From NCBI GenBank assembly GCA_036847245.1, contig DAIUAL010000069.1:1-15306 (forward strand): a DNA stretch of 15,306 nt, given 5' to 3'. Made by a program: the position numbers and the translations under genes. Below are positions 1 through 7,206 of the stretch, in pieces (the stretch's first letter is position 1; the number at the start of each line of letters is the position of its first letter). The notes beneath the pieces are model-generated. The model made no database searches, was not told the DNA's origin, and worked only from the letters and a program-made list of their open reading frames with translations. This stretch comes from UBA4661 sp002405405. GTDB taxonomy: Bacteria; Bacteroidota; Ignavibacteria; Kapaibacteriales; UBA4661.

Positions 1-956
1 TTGGTCATGTCAATAAACAGGAAGCAATAAGTGAGCAAACGACTCCGGCACAGCATGGAGCAATTCCTAAAAAAGAATCCACTCCCACACAGCCTACAAA
101 CATGGTATTAAAGCCCGAGGTGTATAATCCTGAGGTTGTTGTACCACATCAAAATATACCACCTCTTGGTGCAGAAGAGCCAACGATAGTAAAACCAAAA
201 AACTTCAGTGAGAATTTTTTTGGTGCAGATTGGCAGCCCGTATCGAAAGTTCCACGTTTTGGTATTCTTCCTCTTTTAGCGGGTACACTCAAAACAACAT
301 TTGTCGCAATCCTCATAGGTGCTCCCCTCGGCGTGTTGTCAGCCATCTTTGTTGCATTTTTCGTTTCTCCGCGATTACGGAGTATCATTAAACCCATCTT
401 GGAACTGCTTTCAGCTTTTCCTTCAGTGGTTATTGGTTTTTTCTGTTTGTCAGTCATTGGTTCTTTACTGCAATCATGGTTTGGATTTGAGTTTCGCTTA
501 AATGCTATTGTCGGAGGTATCGGACTTGCCATTGCTATTGTACCGGTCATTTTTACCATTGCCGAAGATGCATTGTCAGCGGTACCGAAAACTTTGTTGG
601 AGGCATCGGTTGCCCTTGGTGGTACCGTATGGCAAGCCGCATATCGTGTCATGTTGCCGGCGGCATTGCCCGGTGTTTTTGCGGCAGTTTTACTAGGAAT
701 TGGGAGAGCATTTGGGGAAACGATGATCGCCCTTATGGCAACGGGTAACGCAGCTTATTACTCGTTGGGCTTGCAAGATCCGACACGAACATTTGCAGCA
801 ACGATTGGAGCCGAAATGGGCGAGGTAATTTGGGGATCACAGCATTACAGCATTTTGTTTGTTCTCGGAATTATTTTATTCCTTTTTTCTGTTGGAATCA
901 GTGCAGTATCGGAGTTTGTGATCAAACGAAAATTTGCTCGCAATTTTGGCGGATAA
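1..956 (+). CDS. pstC: Phosphate ABC transporter permease PstC (5' end outside window)
   Basis: Inner-membrane permease subunit of the PstSCAB high-affinity phosphate importer, which pairs with PstA to form the channel. The frame is open from base 3 with no stop, and the first ATG (102) has no ribosome binding site, so I infer that the real start and the usual first membrane helix lie upstream. Seen: an F-x-x-x-W-x-P segment (NFFGADWQPVSKVP, about residues 38-51 from the ATG), which is where the conserved part of PstC begins. It is followed by several hydrophobic helices, the EAA-type loop contacting the ATPase (EASVALGG, from residue 167) and the family motif GRAFGETMIALM. pstA follows after 35 bases. 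Odd: at least 70 hydrophilic residues rich in Pro, Gln, Glu and Thr precede the W-x-P segment, where E. coli PstC has a short loop. Identification is secure; the exact 5' end cannot be seen. Confidence 0.93.
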   Translation, partial: GHVNKQEAISEQTTPAQHGAIPKKESTPTQPTNMVLKPEVYNPEVVVPHQNIPPLGAEEPTIVKPKNFSENFFGADWQPVSKVPRFGILPLLAGTLKTTFVAILIGAPLGVLSAIFVAFFVSPRLRSIIKPILELLSAFPSVVIGFFCLSVIGSLLQSWFGFEFRLNAIVGGIGLAIAIVPVIFTIAEDALSAVPKTLLEASVALGGTVWQAAYRVMLPAALPGVFAAVLLGIGRAFGETMIALMATGNAAYYSLGLQDPTRTFAATIGAEMGEVIWGSQHYSILFVLGIILFLFSVGISAVSEFVIKRKFARNFGG

Positions 957-991
957 TTACATGAAAATATAAGCTTTCAGGATCGAGTAGA

Positions 992-1903
992 ATGATTCAA
1001 AAACGAATAATAACACGAAGAAAGATACGAGGCGTACTTGCAATTGGTATTGCAGGCGTAGCTGTGATGATTGCTCTCGGTGTAATGGTTGCAATGATTG
1101 GAACATTTATTGCGCAAGGGGCTCATCATATGACATGGTCATTCCTGACTGAAGCACCTAGGAATAACAATACCGAAGGAGGAATTTTTCCCGCCATTTA
1201 TGGTACAGCACTACTTGTTTTGATCATGACTATCCTCGGTGTTCCAATTGGAACGATGACAGCAGTCTATTTGCATGAGTACACAAATGCTTCATCATTT
1301 TTACCAAAACTTATTCGTTTTGCCGTCAATACTTTGGCTGGTGTACCATCAGTGGTATTTGGATTATTTGGTTTGGGATTCTTTGTACAATTTGTTGGTA
1401 AAGGGATGGATTCGGTTTTGGGCTATACTGTAACAGTGTGGGGGCAACCGGCTCTTTTGTGGGCAGCTGCAACCTTGGCGATACTAACTTTACCGGTAGT
1501 GATCGTTTCGGTTGAAGAAGCCTTGCGTGCAGTACCACGCGAGATGCGTGAAGCAAGTATAGCATTGGGAGCAACGAGATTGCAAACAATATATAAAATT
1601 GTTTTGCCGAATGCTGTAACGGGTATATTAACGGGATCAATTCTTGCAGTAGGGCGAGGAGCGGGAGAAGTTGCTCCAATTCTTTTTACAGGAGCTGTGT
1701 ATTCACTTCCTCAGTTACCCGACGGTGTTTCGAGCCAATTTATGCATTTGGGCTATCATCTGCTCGTGTTGACAACGCAATCACCGGATGTGGATAAAAC
1801 CTTGCCCTTACAGTATGCAACGACGTTAGCCATGCTCGGATTGACACTGACCCTCAATATCGGAGCAATTCTTGTGCGTAATCGCTTGCGACGGTCATTT
1901 TGA
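992..1903 (+). CDS. pstA: Phosphate ABC transporter permease PstA
   Basis: Second inner-membrane permease of the phosphate importer, 303 residues, a usual length for PstA. Seen: a hydrophobic first helix (about residues 14-40), a conserved periplasmic stretch with GGIFPAIYGT, further helices, the EAA loop that docks on PstB (EASIALGA, from residue 187), and the PstA-type motif GRGAGEVAPILFTGA (from residue 221; GETAP is the commoner form). The C-terminal half has the expected QFMHLGYHLLVL and final helix. The ATG start has a modest AGGA about nine bases upstream (979-982) and leaves 35 bases after pstC, consistent with one transcript. The gene ends in two tandem TGA codons. Confidence is high from motif, length and gene order. 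Confidence 0.94.
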   Translation: MIQKRIITRRKIRGVLAIGIAGVAVMIALGVMVAMIGTFIAQGAHHMTWSFLTEAPRNNNTEGGIFPAIYGTALLVLIMTILGVPIGTMTAVYLHEYTNASSFLPKLIRFAVNTLAGVPSVVFGLFGLGFFVQFVGKGMDSVLGYTVTVWGQPALLWAAATLAILTLPVVIVSVEEALRAVPREMREASIALGATRLQTIYKIVLPNAVTGILTGSILAVGRGAGEVAPILFTGAVYSLPQLPDGVSSQFMHLGYHLLVLTTQSPDVDKTLPLQYATTLAMLGLTLTLNIGAILVRNRLRRSF

Positions 1904-1942
1904 TGATATCGTGTAGTACTTCGGTTGTTAGTGAGATTGTTG

Positions 1943-1954
1943 AGTGTTCACACT
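1943..1954. repeat. Short inverted repeat in the pstA-pstB gap
   Basis: AGTGT-TC-ACACT, a perfect 5-base inverted repeat with a 2-base centre, lies in the 84-base gap between pstA and pstB. It could be an operator half-site pair, but it is short enough to be chance. I see no convincing promoter around it. Confidence 0.2.
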
Positions 1955-1987
1955 TTTGTAGATTCATTAGATATTTTTTCATAGAGT

Positions 1988-2755
1988 ATGGCAAAGAATA
2001 AAGACATAAAAATTTCATCAAATGCACTATCCGTTTTTTACGGAGCGAAGCAAGCATTATTCGATATTTCGGTAGAAATGCCTGCACAGAGTGTAACAGC
2101 GTTTATTGGTCCAAGTGGTTGTGGAAAATCAACGTTTTTACGGACACTGAACCGTATGAATGATATGATACCTTCAGTGCGTATCAAGGGTGAGGTTATC
2201 ATTGATGGAAGTAATATTTACGATCCGTCAGCCGATGTTGTTTCTATTCGCAAGCGAGGCGGCATGGTATTTCAAAAGTCAACACCATTCCCGAAATCGA
2301 TTTATGACAATATCGCTTTTGGTCCTCGTTTGAATGGGATCACTGATACTGAAACATTAGATGAAATTGTCGAGCGATGCCTCAAGCAAGCCGCTCTTTT
2401 TGAAGATGTTAAAGATCGCCTTCAATCCAGTGCATTGGGGCTGTCCGGTGGGCAGCAACAACGATTGTGTATTGCGCGAGCAATTGCAGTGGATCCGGAA
2501 ATTCTTTTGATGGATGAGCCATGCTCAGCTCTTGATCCAATCTCAACAGCAAAAATTGAAGAACTGATTGTCGAGCTCAAAAAGAAATTCACGATTGTTA
2601 TTGTTACACATAACATGCAACAAGCTGCGCGAGTTAGTGAGTACACAGCATTTTTCTATATGGGAAATTTGATTGAATTTGATCGTACACGAACTATTTT
2701 TACCAATCCATCGAAAAAAGAAACTGAGGATTATGTGACAGGACGATTTGGTTAA
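1988..2755 (+). CDS. pstB: Phosphate ABC transporter ATP-binding protein PstB
   Basis: Cytoplasmic ATPase that drives the Pst importer, 255 residues (E. coli PstB is about 257). All nucleotide-binding motifs are present in order: Walker A GPSGCGKST (41-49), Q-loop with Q96 in VFQKSTPFP, ABC signature LSGGQQQ (152-158), Walker B ILLMDEP (172-178) with catalytic E177, D-loop SALD, and switch H208 in VTHNM. PstB-specific marks are LRTLNRMNDMIP after Walker A, the FPKSIYDNIAFGPR stretch after the Q-loop, and the C-terminal TEDYVTGRFG. The protein looks fully active. It starts 84 bases after pstA, a rather wide gap for an operon, with only a weak AGAG directly before the ATG. Confidence 0.97.
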   Translation: MAKNKDIKISSNALSVFYGAKQALFDISVEMPAQSVTAFIGPSGCGKSTFLRTLNRMNDMIPSVRIKGEVIIDGSNIYDPSADVVSIRKRGGMVFQKSTPFPKSIYDNIAFGPRLNGITDTETLDEIVERCLKQAALFEDVKDRLQSSALGLSGGQQQRLCIARAIAVDPEILLMDEPCSALDPISTAKIEELIVELKKKFTIVIVTHNMQQAARVSEYTAFFYMGNLIEFDRTRTIFTNPSKKETEDYVTGRFG

Positions 2756-2834
2756 TCATTCTGTTATGTCGATATTATCCAATATGATGGTAAAGAACAT
2801 ATTTTTGATAGAACACTGTTGAATTTGATTTTTT

Positions 2835-2849
2835 CCTCTAGAGGGGGGG
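2835..2849 (+). promoter_or_regulatory. Strong phoU ribosome binding site inside a palindrome
   Basis: GAGGGGGGG (2841-2849, with a run of seven G) sits four bases before the phoU ATG and is by far the strongest Shine-Dalgarno-like sequence in the window. Its first bases belong to the perfect 10-base palindrome CCTCTAGAGG (2835-2844), preceded by a T run. The CCTCT arm could pair with the G-rich site in mRNA and tune phoU translation; that is inference. Confidence 0.6.
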
Positions 2850-2853
2850 TATT

Positions 2854-3576
2854 ATGCATCGCACGTTTGAAGAGGGGTTAGATAAATTACGCAGTCGCAT
2901 TATTCGCATGGGTAGTCTTGTTGAAGAGCAAGTTGAATTTGCCTTTCGTTCATTACTGACAGGTAACCATGAATTAGCGCGTATTGTATTGGAGCGCGAT
3001 GCAAAGGTTGATAAACTCGATATTAAAATCGATAAGCAATGTCAAAAGATTTTTGCCTTAAACCAGCCTGTAGCAAGCGATTTGCGTCTCTTGCTTGTCG
3101 CGCTAAAAATGAATAACGAACTTGAGCGTATTGGAGACATGGCGTTTAACATTGCGCGTATTACATTAGCTGATACCAATATTCCAATTCTTGCAGAACG
3201 CTTGGAATTAAAGAAAATGACCGAAGGCGTTTTCACGATGGTGAAAAATAGTATGGATGCTTTCGTCAATAGTGATCCTAATCTTGCCTATCATATCTTG
3301 AATACTGATGAACATATCAATGCGATGGAGCGTGCTGCGACAGATCGTTTAATAGGCATTATGCAGTCGGAGCCTGCGATTGTGCGAAGTGGTGTAGAAA
3401 TGATCGTTGTCCTTCGCAATCTAGAACGTATGGCAGACCAATCGACTAATATCGCTGAAAATGTGATTTTTCTTGTTGAAGCAAAACTCATTCGTAATAC
3501 GCATGGAGCACAACAGTCGGAATCTGCAACGTCGACCGATGTGTGGTCGGACGACGACGACAAAGAGTCCGCATGA
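2854..3576 (+). CDS. phoU: Phosphate signalling/transport regulator PhoU
   Basis: Cytoplasmic all-helical protein that links the Pst transporter to the PhoR/PhoB-type sensor system and restrains phosphate uptake. It has 240 residues, the normal size. Seen: two tandem PhoU helical repeats, each with its metal-binding E-R-x-x-D signature: ELERIGDMAFNIA (ERIGD at 91-95) and NLERMADQSTNIAE (ERMAD at 191-195). The N-terminus (HRTFEEGLDKLRSRIIRMG) is typical. Residues from about 211 on form a non-conserved tail ending in a serine/aspartate-rich acidic stretch, which is unusual but variable in the family. It follows pstB after 98 bases with its own strong ribosome binding site. The stop codon lies inside a hairpin shared with the convergent manC gene. 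Confidence 0.95.
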   Translation: MHRTFEEGLDKLRSRIIRMGSLVEEQVEFAFRSLLTGNHELARIVLERDAKVDKLDIKIDKQCQKIFALNQPVASDLRLLLVALKMNNELERIGDMAFNIARITLADTNIPILAERLELKKMTEGVFTMVKNSMDAFVNSDPNLAYHILNTDEHINAMERAATDRLIGIMQSEPAIVRSGVEMIVVLRNLERMADQSTNIAENVIFLVEAKLIRNTHGAQQSESATSTDVWSDDDDKESA

Positions 3577-3594
3577 GATGAGCATACGGACTCT
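3564..3594. terminator. Hairpin between convergent phoU and manC (possible bidirectional terminator)
   Basis: AGAGTCCG (3564-3571) and CGGACTCT (3587-3594) form a perfect 8-base stem with a 15-base loop containing the phoU stop codon. It lies between two genes that point at each other. Neither side has a clear T run (only three T on the minus strand), so it is not a textbook intrinsic terminator. It may work with Rho or simply protect the 3' ends. Confidence 0.4.
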
Positions 3595-3615
3595 CGGCAA
3601 GCTGAAGTACAATAT

Positions 3616-4713
3616 TCACATATATTGCTGAAGATTCTTTCTACGCAGAAGATCGACGATCGATTTAACATTTTGTGATTCACCACGACGACAAATCATC
3701 ACACAGTCGTCGGCTTCTACAACAATGAGATCTTCTACATCTACGAGTGCAAGTAATTTTGTGCGAGATTGTACATAGCAGTTCTGTGTATTGATAATGA
3801 TAGTATTCCCCTCGACGGCATTGTTCTGCGCATCTTTACTTGCTAAATAGTATGCTGCATCCCACGAACCTACATCACTCCAATCAAACTGTCCCTCAAT
3901 GACATAGCCCATGTCAATGTGTTCCATAATTCCATAGTCAAAAGAAATAGAACGTATTTGTCGATACATATACTCGAGCAAATTGCGCTCTGCATCTGTG
4001 CCAAGTGCCTTTTCCCATTGTCGATAAACATAGACAAGATCGGGTAAACATTCGTGAAAAGCACGCCGAAGGACATCGGCATGTGCAATATAGATACCGG
4101 TATTCCAAAGGAAATCGCCGGATGATAAGAAACGTTTTGCAGCCTCTTCGTCCGGTTTTTCGGCAAATGTGGAAATTCTGTGAATTGCACCATAAGGTGA
4201 ACTTGAGGTATCACCATTATTTATGTCCAGATCATATGCTTGGATATATCCAAAACTTTTCTCAGGTCGAGTTGGTACAACACCAATGCTGACTATACCA
4301 CGAATAAATCCCGCAGAATCCATTGCTTTGGTGAGTGTTCTCTGGAATTCACGAACATTCTGTATTGCATGGTCGACCGGAAAAAAAGCACACATGATAT
4401 CGTCAGAAAAACGATGTGTCAAATAGTGCAAAGCTGTGTACATACATGCCGCTGTATTTCGCCCGAAGGGTTCCATCAGAATATTATTCTGTGAGAGTTC
4501 CGGAATTTGCTCCATGACATTACTGATCATATTTTCTGCGGTAACAATAAAAATATGTTCCGGCTCAAAAAGACCTCGCATTCGGTGGTAAGTGTTTTGT
4601 AATAGGGAAAACGAATTACCTAAAGTCAAAAACTGTTTTGGTTTTGTTTCCCTGCTGTGAGGCCACAAGCGCGCACCGGAACCACCAGCCATGATAATTG
4701 CAATACGAAGCAT
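3616..4713 (-). CDS. manC: Mannose-1-phosphate guanylyltransferase
   Basis: Makes GDP-mannose from mannose-1-phosphate and GTP in the cytoplasm, a precursor for mannose- and fucose-type sugars in surface glycans. Seen in 365 residues: nucleotide-binding loop GGSGARLWPHS with TKPKQFL (10-29), EPFGRNTA (81-88), PVDH (112-115; PADH is the common form), RPEKSFGYI (149-157), FAEKPD (183-188), WNTGI (203-207), SFDYGIMEH (257-265) and DWSDVGSWDA (277-286). These are the full set for the GMP family. The length fits the nucleotidyltransferase plus a short beta-helix part, without the C-terminal phosphomannose isomerase domain of bifunctional ManC/AlgA proteins. It is the last gene of the minus-strand cluster, 86 bases after alr, with no evident Shine-Dalgarno sequence. 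The TGA stop is near the shared hairpin. Confidence 0.93.
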   Translation of the reverse strand: MLRIAIIMAGGSGARLWPHSRETKPKQFLTLGNSFSLLQNTYHRMRGLFEPEHIFIVTAENMISNVMEQIPELSQNNILMEPFGRNTAACMYTALHYLTHRFSDDIMCAFFPVDHAIQNVREFQRTLTKAMDSAGFIRGIVSIGVVPTRPEKSFGYIQAYDLDINNGDTSSSPYGAIHRISTFAEKPDEEAAKRFLSSGDFLWNTGIYIAHADVLRRAFHECLPDLVYVYRQWEKALGTDAERNLLEYMYRQIRSISFDYGIMEHIDMGYVIEGQFDWSDVGSWDAAYYLASKDAQNNAVEGNTIIINTQNCYVQSRTKLLALVDVEDLIVVEADDCVMICRRGESQNVKSIVDLLRRKNLQQYM

Positions 4714-4799
4714 AAAGTCGAGTGAGATAGTGAAGGAAAGAGTTCAAGTATGAAACTATCAGTAGCAGTAATGAATATAAGCTGTAAGAGTAAGTAGAG

Positions 4800-5936
4800 T
4801 CAATCCTCATATATTCGCGTTACACGAGGCGCAATGCTCGTAAGAATTTCATACGGAATCGTATCTGCTTGGCGGGCAAGGTCATTCGCGGTGATTTTCT
4901 CATCACCGCCAGTGCCAAGTAAGATAACGGGTTCGCCTATGCTCAATAAACTTGCAAGTGTAGGATGAGCTGAAAGATTGATCATACATTGATCCATGCA
5001 AATAGTGCCAATAATTGGAAAACGTTTGCCACGGATGATACATTCTGCTTTATTCGTTAATGTACGATGAAATCCATCGCCATAGCCAATGGGGATTGTG
5101 GCAACGCGAATTGGCTCAGGTGCGACAAACTTTGTTCCATAACTTACTGACTCACCTGTTTGTACATTACGAATAGAGATGATTCGTGTATGCAAGGTCA
5201 GTACAGGTTTAAGATTGGCATCAGTATCCGGGGCAGAATAGCCATACAATGCAATGCCCGGGCGTACCAAATTGCACTGACTACCGGGATAATGTAGAAT
5301 CCCTGCTGAATTGCTTGTATGAATTTCTTGAAAGGTAAATCCATTATCCTGAAGCTTGAACAGCACGTCATGAAAGCGAGACAATTGCTGATAGGTGAAT
5401 GATGAATCCTCTTCATCAGCACGTGCAAAATGTGTGCAAATACCAATAACATTGATGTTGGAATATTGTTGTGTTCTATGCATTACATCAAGAGCTGACG
5501 AAGGTGCGATACCGGCGCGTTGCATTCCGGTATTGATATACAGATGTGCACGAAGTGTGTTTTTCTGCTGTTTTGCAACAGCATCGAAGTGATGAAGGAT
5601 ATTGTTGTCAGCAAGCATAAATTCAACATCCGATTTTAGAAATTCTTCTGCATCTTCATGGAATGGGGGCATCATTGCAAGAATACGACCTTGAAAGCCA
5701 TCAGTGCTCAGTTCTGATGCTTCTTGTACCCATGCAACACCACACTGATGAATATTTGCTTGTGCTAGAATTCGCATAACAGCACTGGCACCATGTCCAT
5801 AAGCATTGGCTTTTACCATTGGTAAAAGTTTAGCGTTTGCTGCACGGTTTTGAAGGTAATGTGCATTTTGGAGCAAGGCAGTGGACGAAATACGGGCTTG
5901 CGTTGCACGTTGTGAAAAATGATGCAATACTGTCAT
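4800..5936 (-). CDS. alr: Alanine racemase (PLP-dependent)
   Basis: Interconverts L- and D-alanine, supplying D-Ala for peptidoglycan. It has 378 residues, the normal length. Seen: N-terminal PLP barrel with the Schiff-base lysine K42 in MVKANAYGHG, HTSNSAGIL (206-214), VRPGIALYG (224-232), then the beta domain with the second catalytic base Y266 in SVSYGTKF, GYGDG (284-288), GTICMDQ (310-316) and the typical end IPYEILTSIAPRVTR (360-374). The active site appears complete. Odd: the segment that in Geobacillus Alr reads H-L-K-M-D-T-G-M, with a carbamylated lysine, reads HLYINTGMQR here, so Lys is Tyr133 and Asp is Asn135. The start is 20 bases after ansA, so the two are almost certainly cotranscribed; GGTAGG immediately before the ATG is too close to be an ideal ribosome binding site. 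Confidence 0.95.
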   Translation of the reverse strand: MTVLHHFSQRATQARISSTALLQNAHYLQNRAANAKLLPMVKANAYGHGASAVMRILAQANIHQCGVAWVQEASELSTDGFQGRILAMMPPFHEDAEEFLKSDVEFMLADNNILHHFDAVAKQQKNTLRAHLYINTGMQRAGIAPSSALDVMHRTQQYSNINVIGICTHFARADEEDSSFTYQQLSRFHDVLFKLQDNGFTFQEIHTSNSAGILHYPGSQCNLVRPGIALYGYSAPDTDANLKPVLTLHTRIISIRNVQTGESVSYGTKFVAPEPIRVATIPIGYGDGFHRTLTNKAECIIRGKRFPIIGTICMDQCMINLSAHPTLASLLSIGEPVILLGTGGDEKITANDLARQADTIPYEILTSIAPRVTRIYED

Positions 5937-5956
5937 ACCTACCGAATGAAACTAAA

Positions 5957-7018
5957 TTATGCACTCCATTCAAATGAGTGCCGTAACTCTTCGTGACTTG
6001 CTCCTGCACCGAGCATAGTGATAAGCTTGATGCGTGCTTTTTGTCCGTTAAGATAATCTGCAAAAATTACTCCTGCCTGATATAGCTGCTTACCTGCTCC
6101 TTGATACGCGTAGAGATGCTCGACGCGACCAATCGGACAGCGTGATACAAGAACAACGGGAATACCTGTTTTGATTGCATGAACAATTTCCTCATACATC
6201 TGGGGAGGAACATTGCCCACGCCCATTGCTTCAATGACAATACCATTGGGGCGCATTCCTACTGTTGCTTGTAATATTCGTGCCTCTGATGATGTGTAGC
6301 ATGTGAGCAAAGGAACAAATGTAGGTAATTGCTTAACGACAAAGTGATCACGATGTACCGGTTTACGATATAGCATTACTGCACCATTGACAATGCGACC
6401 GATTGGTCCAAAATTCGGACTTTCAAAAGTGGAAACATTTGAGGTGTTGAGCTTAGATACTTCAGAGGCGGCATGAATTTCTTCTGCTAAACACACTAAC
6501 ACACCTAAGTTCTGTGCGCGTGGATGCGAAGCGATTGCAATACAATCTCTCAGATTGCGTGGACCATCCCAATCAGGTTCACTGGAGTTACGCATAGAAC
6601 CAACAACAACAATAGGTTTATGCGTTGAGATCGTACAATCTAAAAAATAAGCAGTTTCTTCAAGAGTATCTGTACCATGAGTTACGACAATTCCATCAAT
6701 ATCGGAAGTATCTGCATGGTGTTGAATCAATTGGGATAATTCCCACATGATTTCGGGTGTGATATGCGGACCGGGATACTGCCCAAAATCAATAACACTA
6801 ATATCTGCGTGTTCGTAGACAGACGGAGTTCTCCGCAAAATGTCTTGCCCGGAAAGACTAGGGACAATTCCTCCGAATGCCTGATCGACAGTCATGGAGA
6901 TTGTTCCTCCGGTAAAGATGATTAAGACACGAGATCTTTTGTTGGAATGTTTATAAGAAAGTCCGGATGTTTCACCGACAGTATGATCCGTATGATGTAG
7001 GGCATAAGGGTATTGCAT
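5957..7018 (-). CDS. ansA: L-asparaginase family amidohydrolase
   Basis: Threonine-dependent amidohydrolase expected to convert asparagine to aspartate and ammonia. Seen: first catalytic block FTGGTIS (nucleophile Thr39), second block VVTHGTDTLEET (Thr116, Asp117), then GSMR...DWDGPRNL (140-156) and the KLNTSNVSTFESPNFGPIG region that shapes the dimer active site. The 353 residues fit the family. There is no signal peptide, so it is probably cytoplasmic, although a His-rich extension of about 30 residues precedes the first strand. No other ATG, GTG or TTG in that extension offers a better start, and AAGG lies seven bases before the ATG. The position matching Lys162 of E. coli AnsB is Pro166 here; GGIVPSLSG after the first block suggests the subgroup common in actinobacteria. 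It is the first gene of the minus-strand cluster. Substrate choice, including D-Asn or other amides, cannot be read from sequence. Confidence 0.9.
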   Translation of the reverse strand: MQYPYALHHTDHTVGETSGLSYKHSNKRSRVLIIFTGGTISMTVDQAFGGIVPSLSGQDILRRTPSVYEHADISVIDFGQYPGPHITPEIMWELSQLIQHHADTSDIDGIVVTHGTDTLEETAYFLDCTISTHKPIVVVGSMRNSSEPDWDGPRNLRDCIAIASHPRAQNLGVLVCLAEEIHAASEVSKLNTSNVSTFESPNFGPIGRIVNGAVMLYRKPVHRDHFVVKQLPTFVPLLTCYTSSEARILQATVGMRPNGIVIEAMGVGNVPPQMYEEIVHAIKTGIPVVLVSRCPIGRVEHLYAYQGAGKQLYQAGVIFADYLNGQKARIKLITMLGAGASHEELRHSFEWSA

Positions 7019-7077
7019 TATACGACCTTAAATAACTTTAACAATGTTACAGATACAATACTACGAACTCATCTTGC

Positions 7078-7083
7078 ATTATA
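7078..7083 (-). promoter_or_regulatory. Putative -10 box for the ansA-alr-manC cluster
   Basis: On the minus strand this reads TATAAT, a perfect sigma70-type -10, about 60 bases before the ansA ATG. At the right distance upstream there is no TTGACA but an A-rich tract (complement of the eight T at 7101-7108), which could act as an UP-like element. The 7019-7206 gap separates divergent genes and probably carries both promoters; I find no clear plus-strand promoter in it. Confidence 0.4.
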
Positions 7084-7206
7084 GGCAATGACCTGCTGAG
7101 TTTTTTTTAGGATAATAATCTAGCAATAATCAGCATACTCTAACCACAAGGGATTTGTAAATTCAAATATGTGAGTTATATCCTTGTTTATCATAGTTGT
7201 TATACC

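Noticed and set aside
149..652. A 167-codon open frame on the minus strand inside pstC, and similar long antisense frames under phoU, the lipoprotein and the large gene
   Set aside because: They lie wholly inside well-supported genes, show no recognisable domains and have compositions expected of complementary frames.
2756..2853. A pstB terminator or separate phoU promoter in the 98-base gap
   Set aside because: Only a tiny ATATT-ATCC-AATAT hairpin and no -35/-10 pair at proper spacing could be found; no Pho box was seen in the window either.
6490..6530. Asparaginase lacking the catalytic-type Lys (Pro166 at the AnsB Lys162 position)
   Set aside because: Many asparaginase homologues with the same GGxVPxLSG subgroup features have, as I recall, a similar S-P-x-A-R-G segment, so I do not take it as loss of activity; both catalytic threonine blocks are intact.
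7101..7108. The eight-T run as an intrinsic terminator
   Set aside because: No stem precedes it on the plus strand, and it lies between divergent genes where no terminator is needed.
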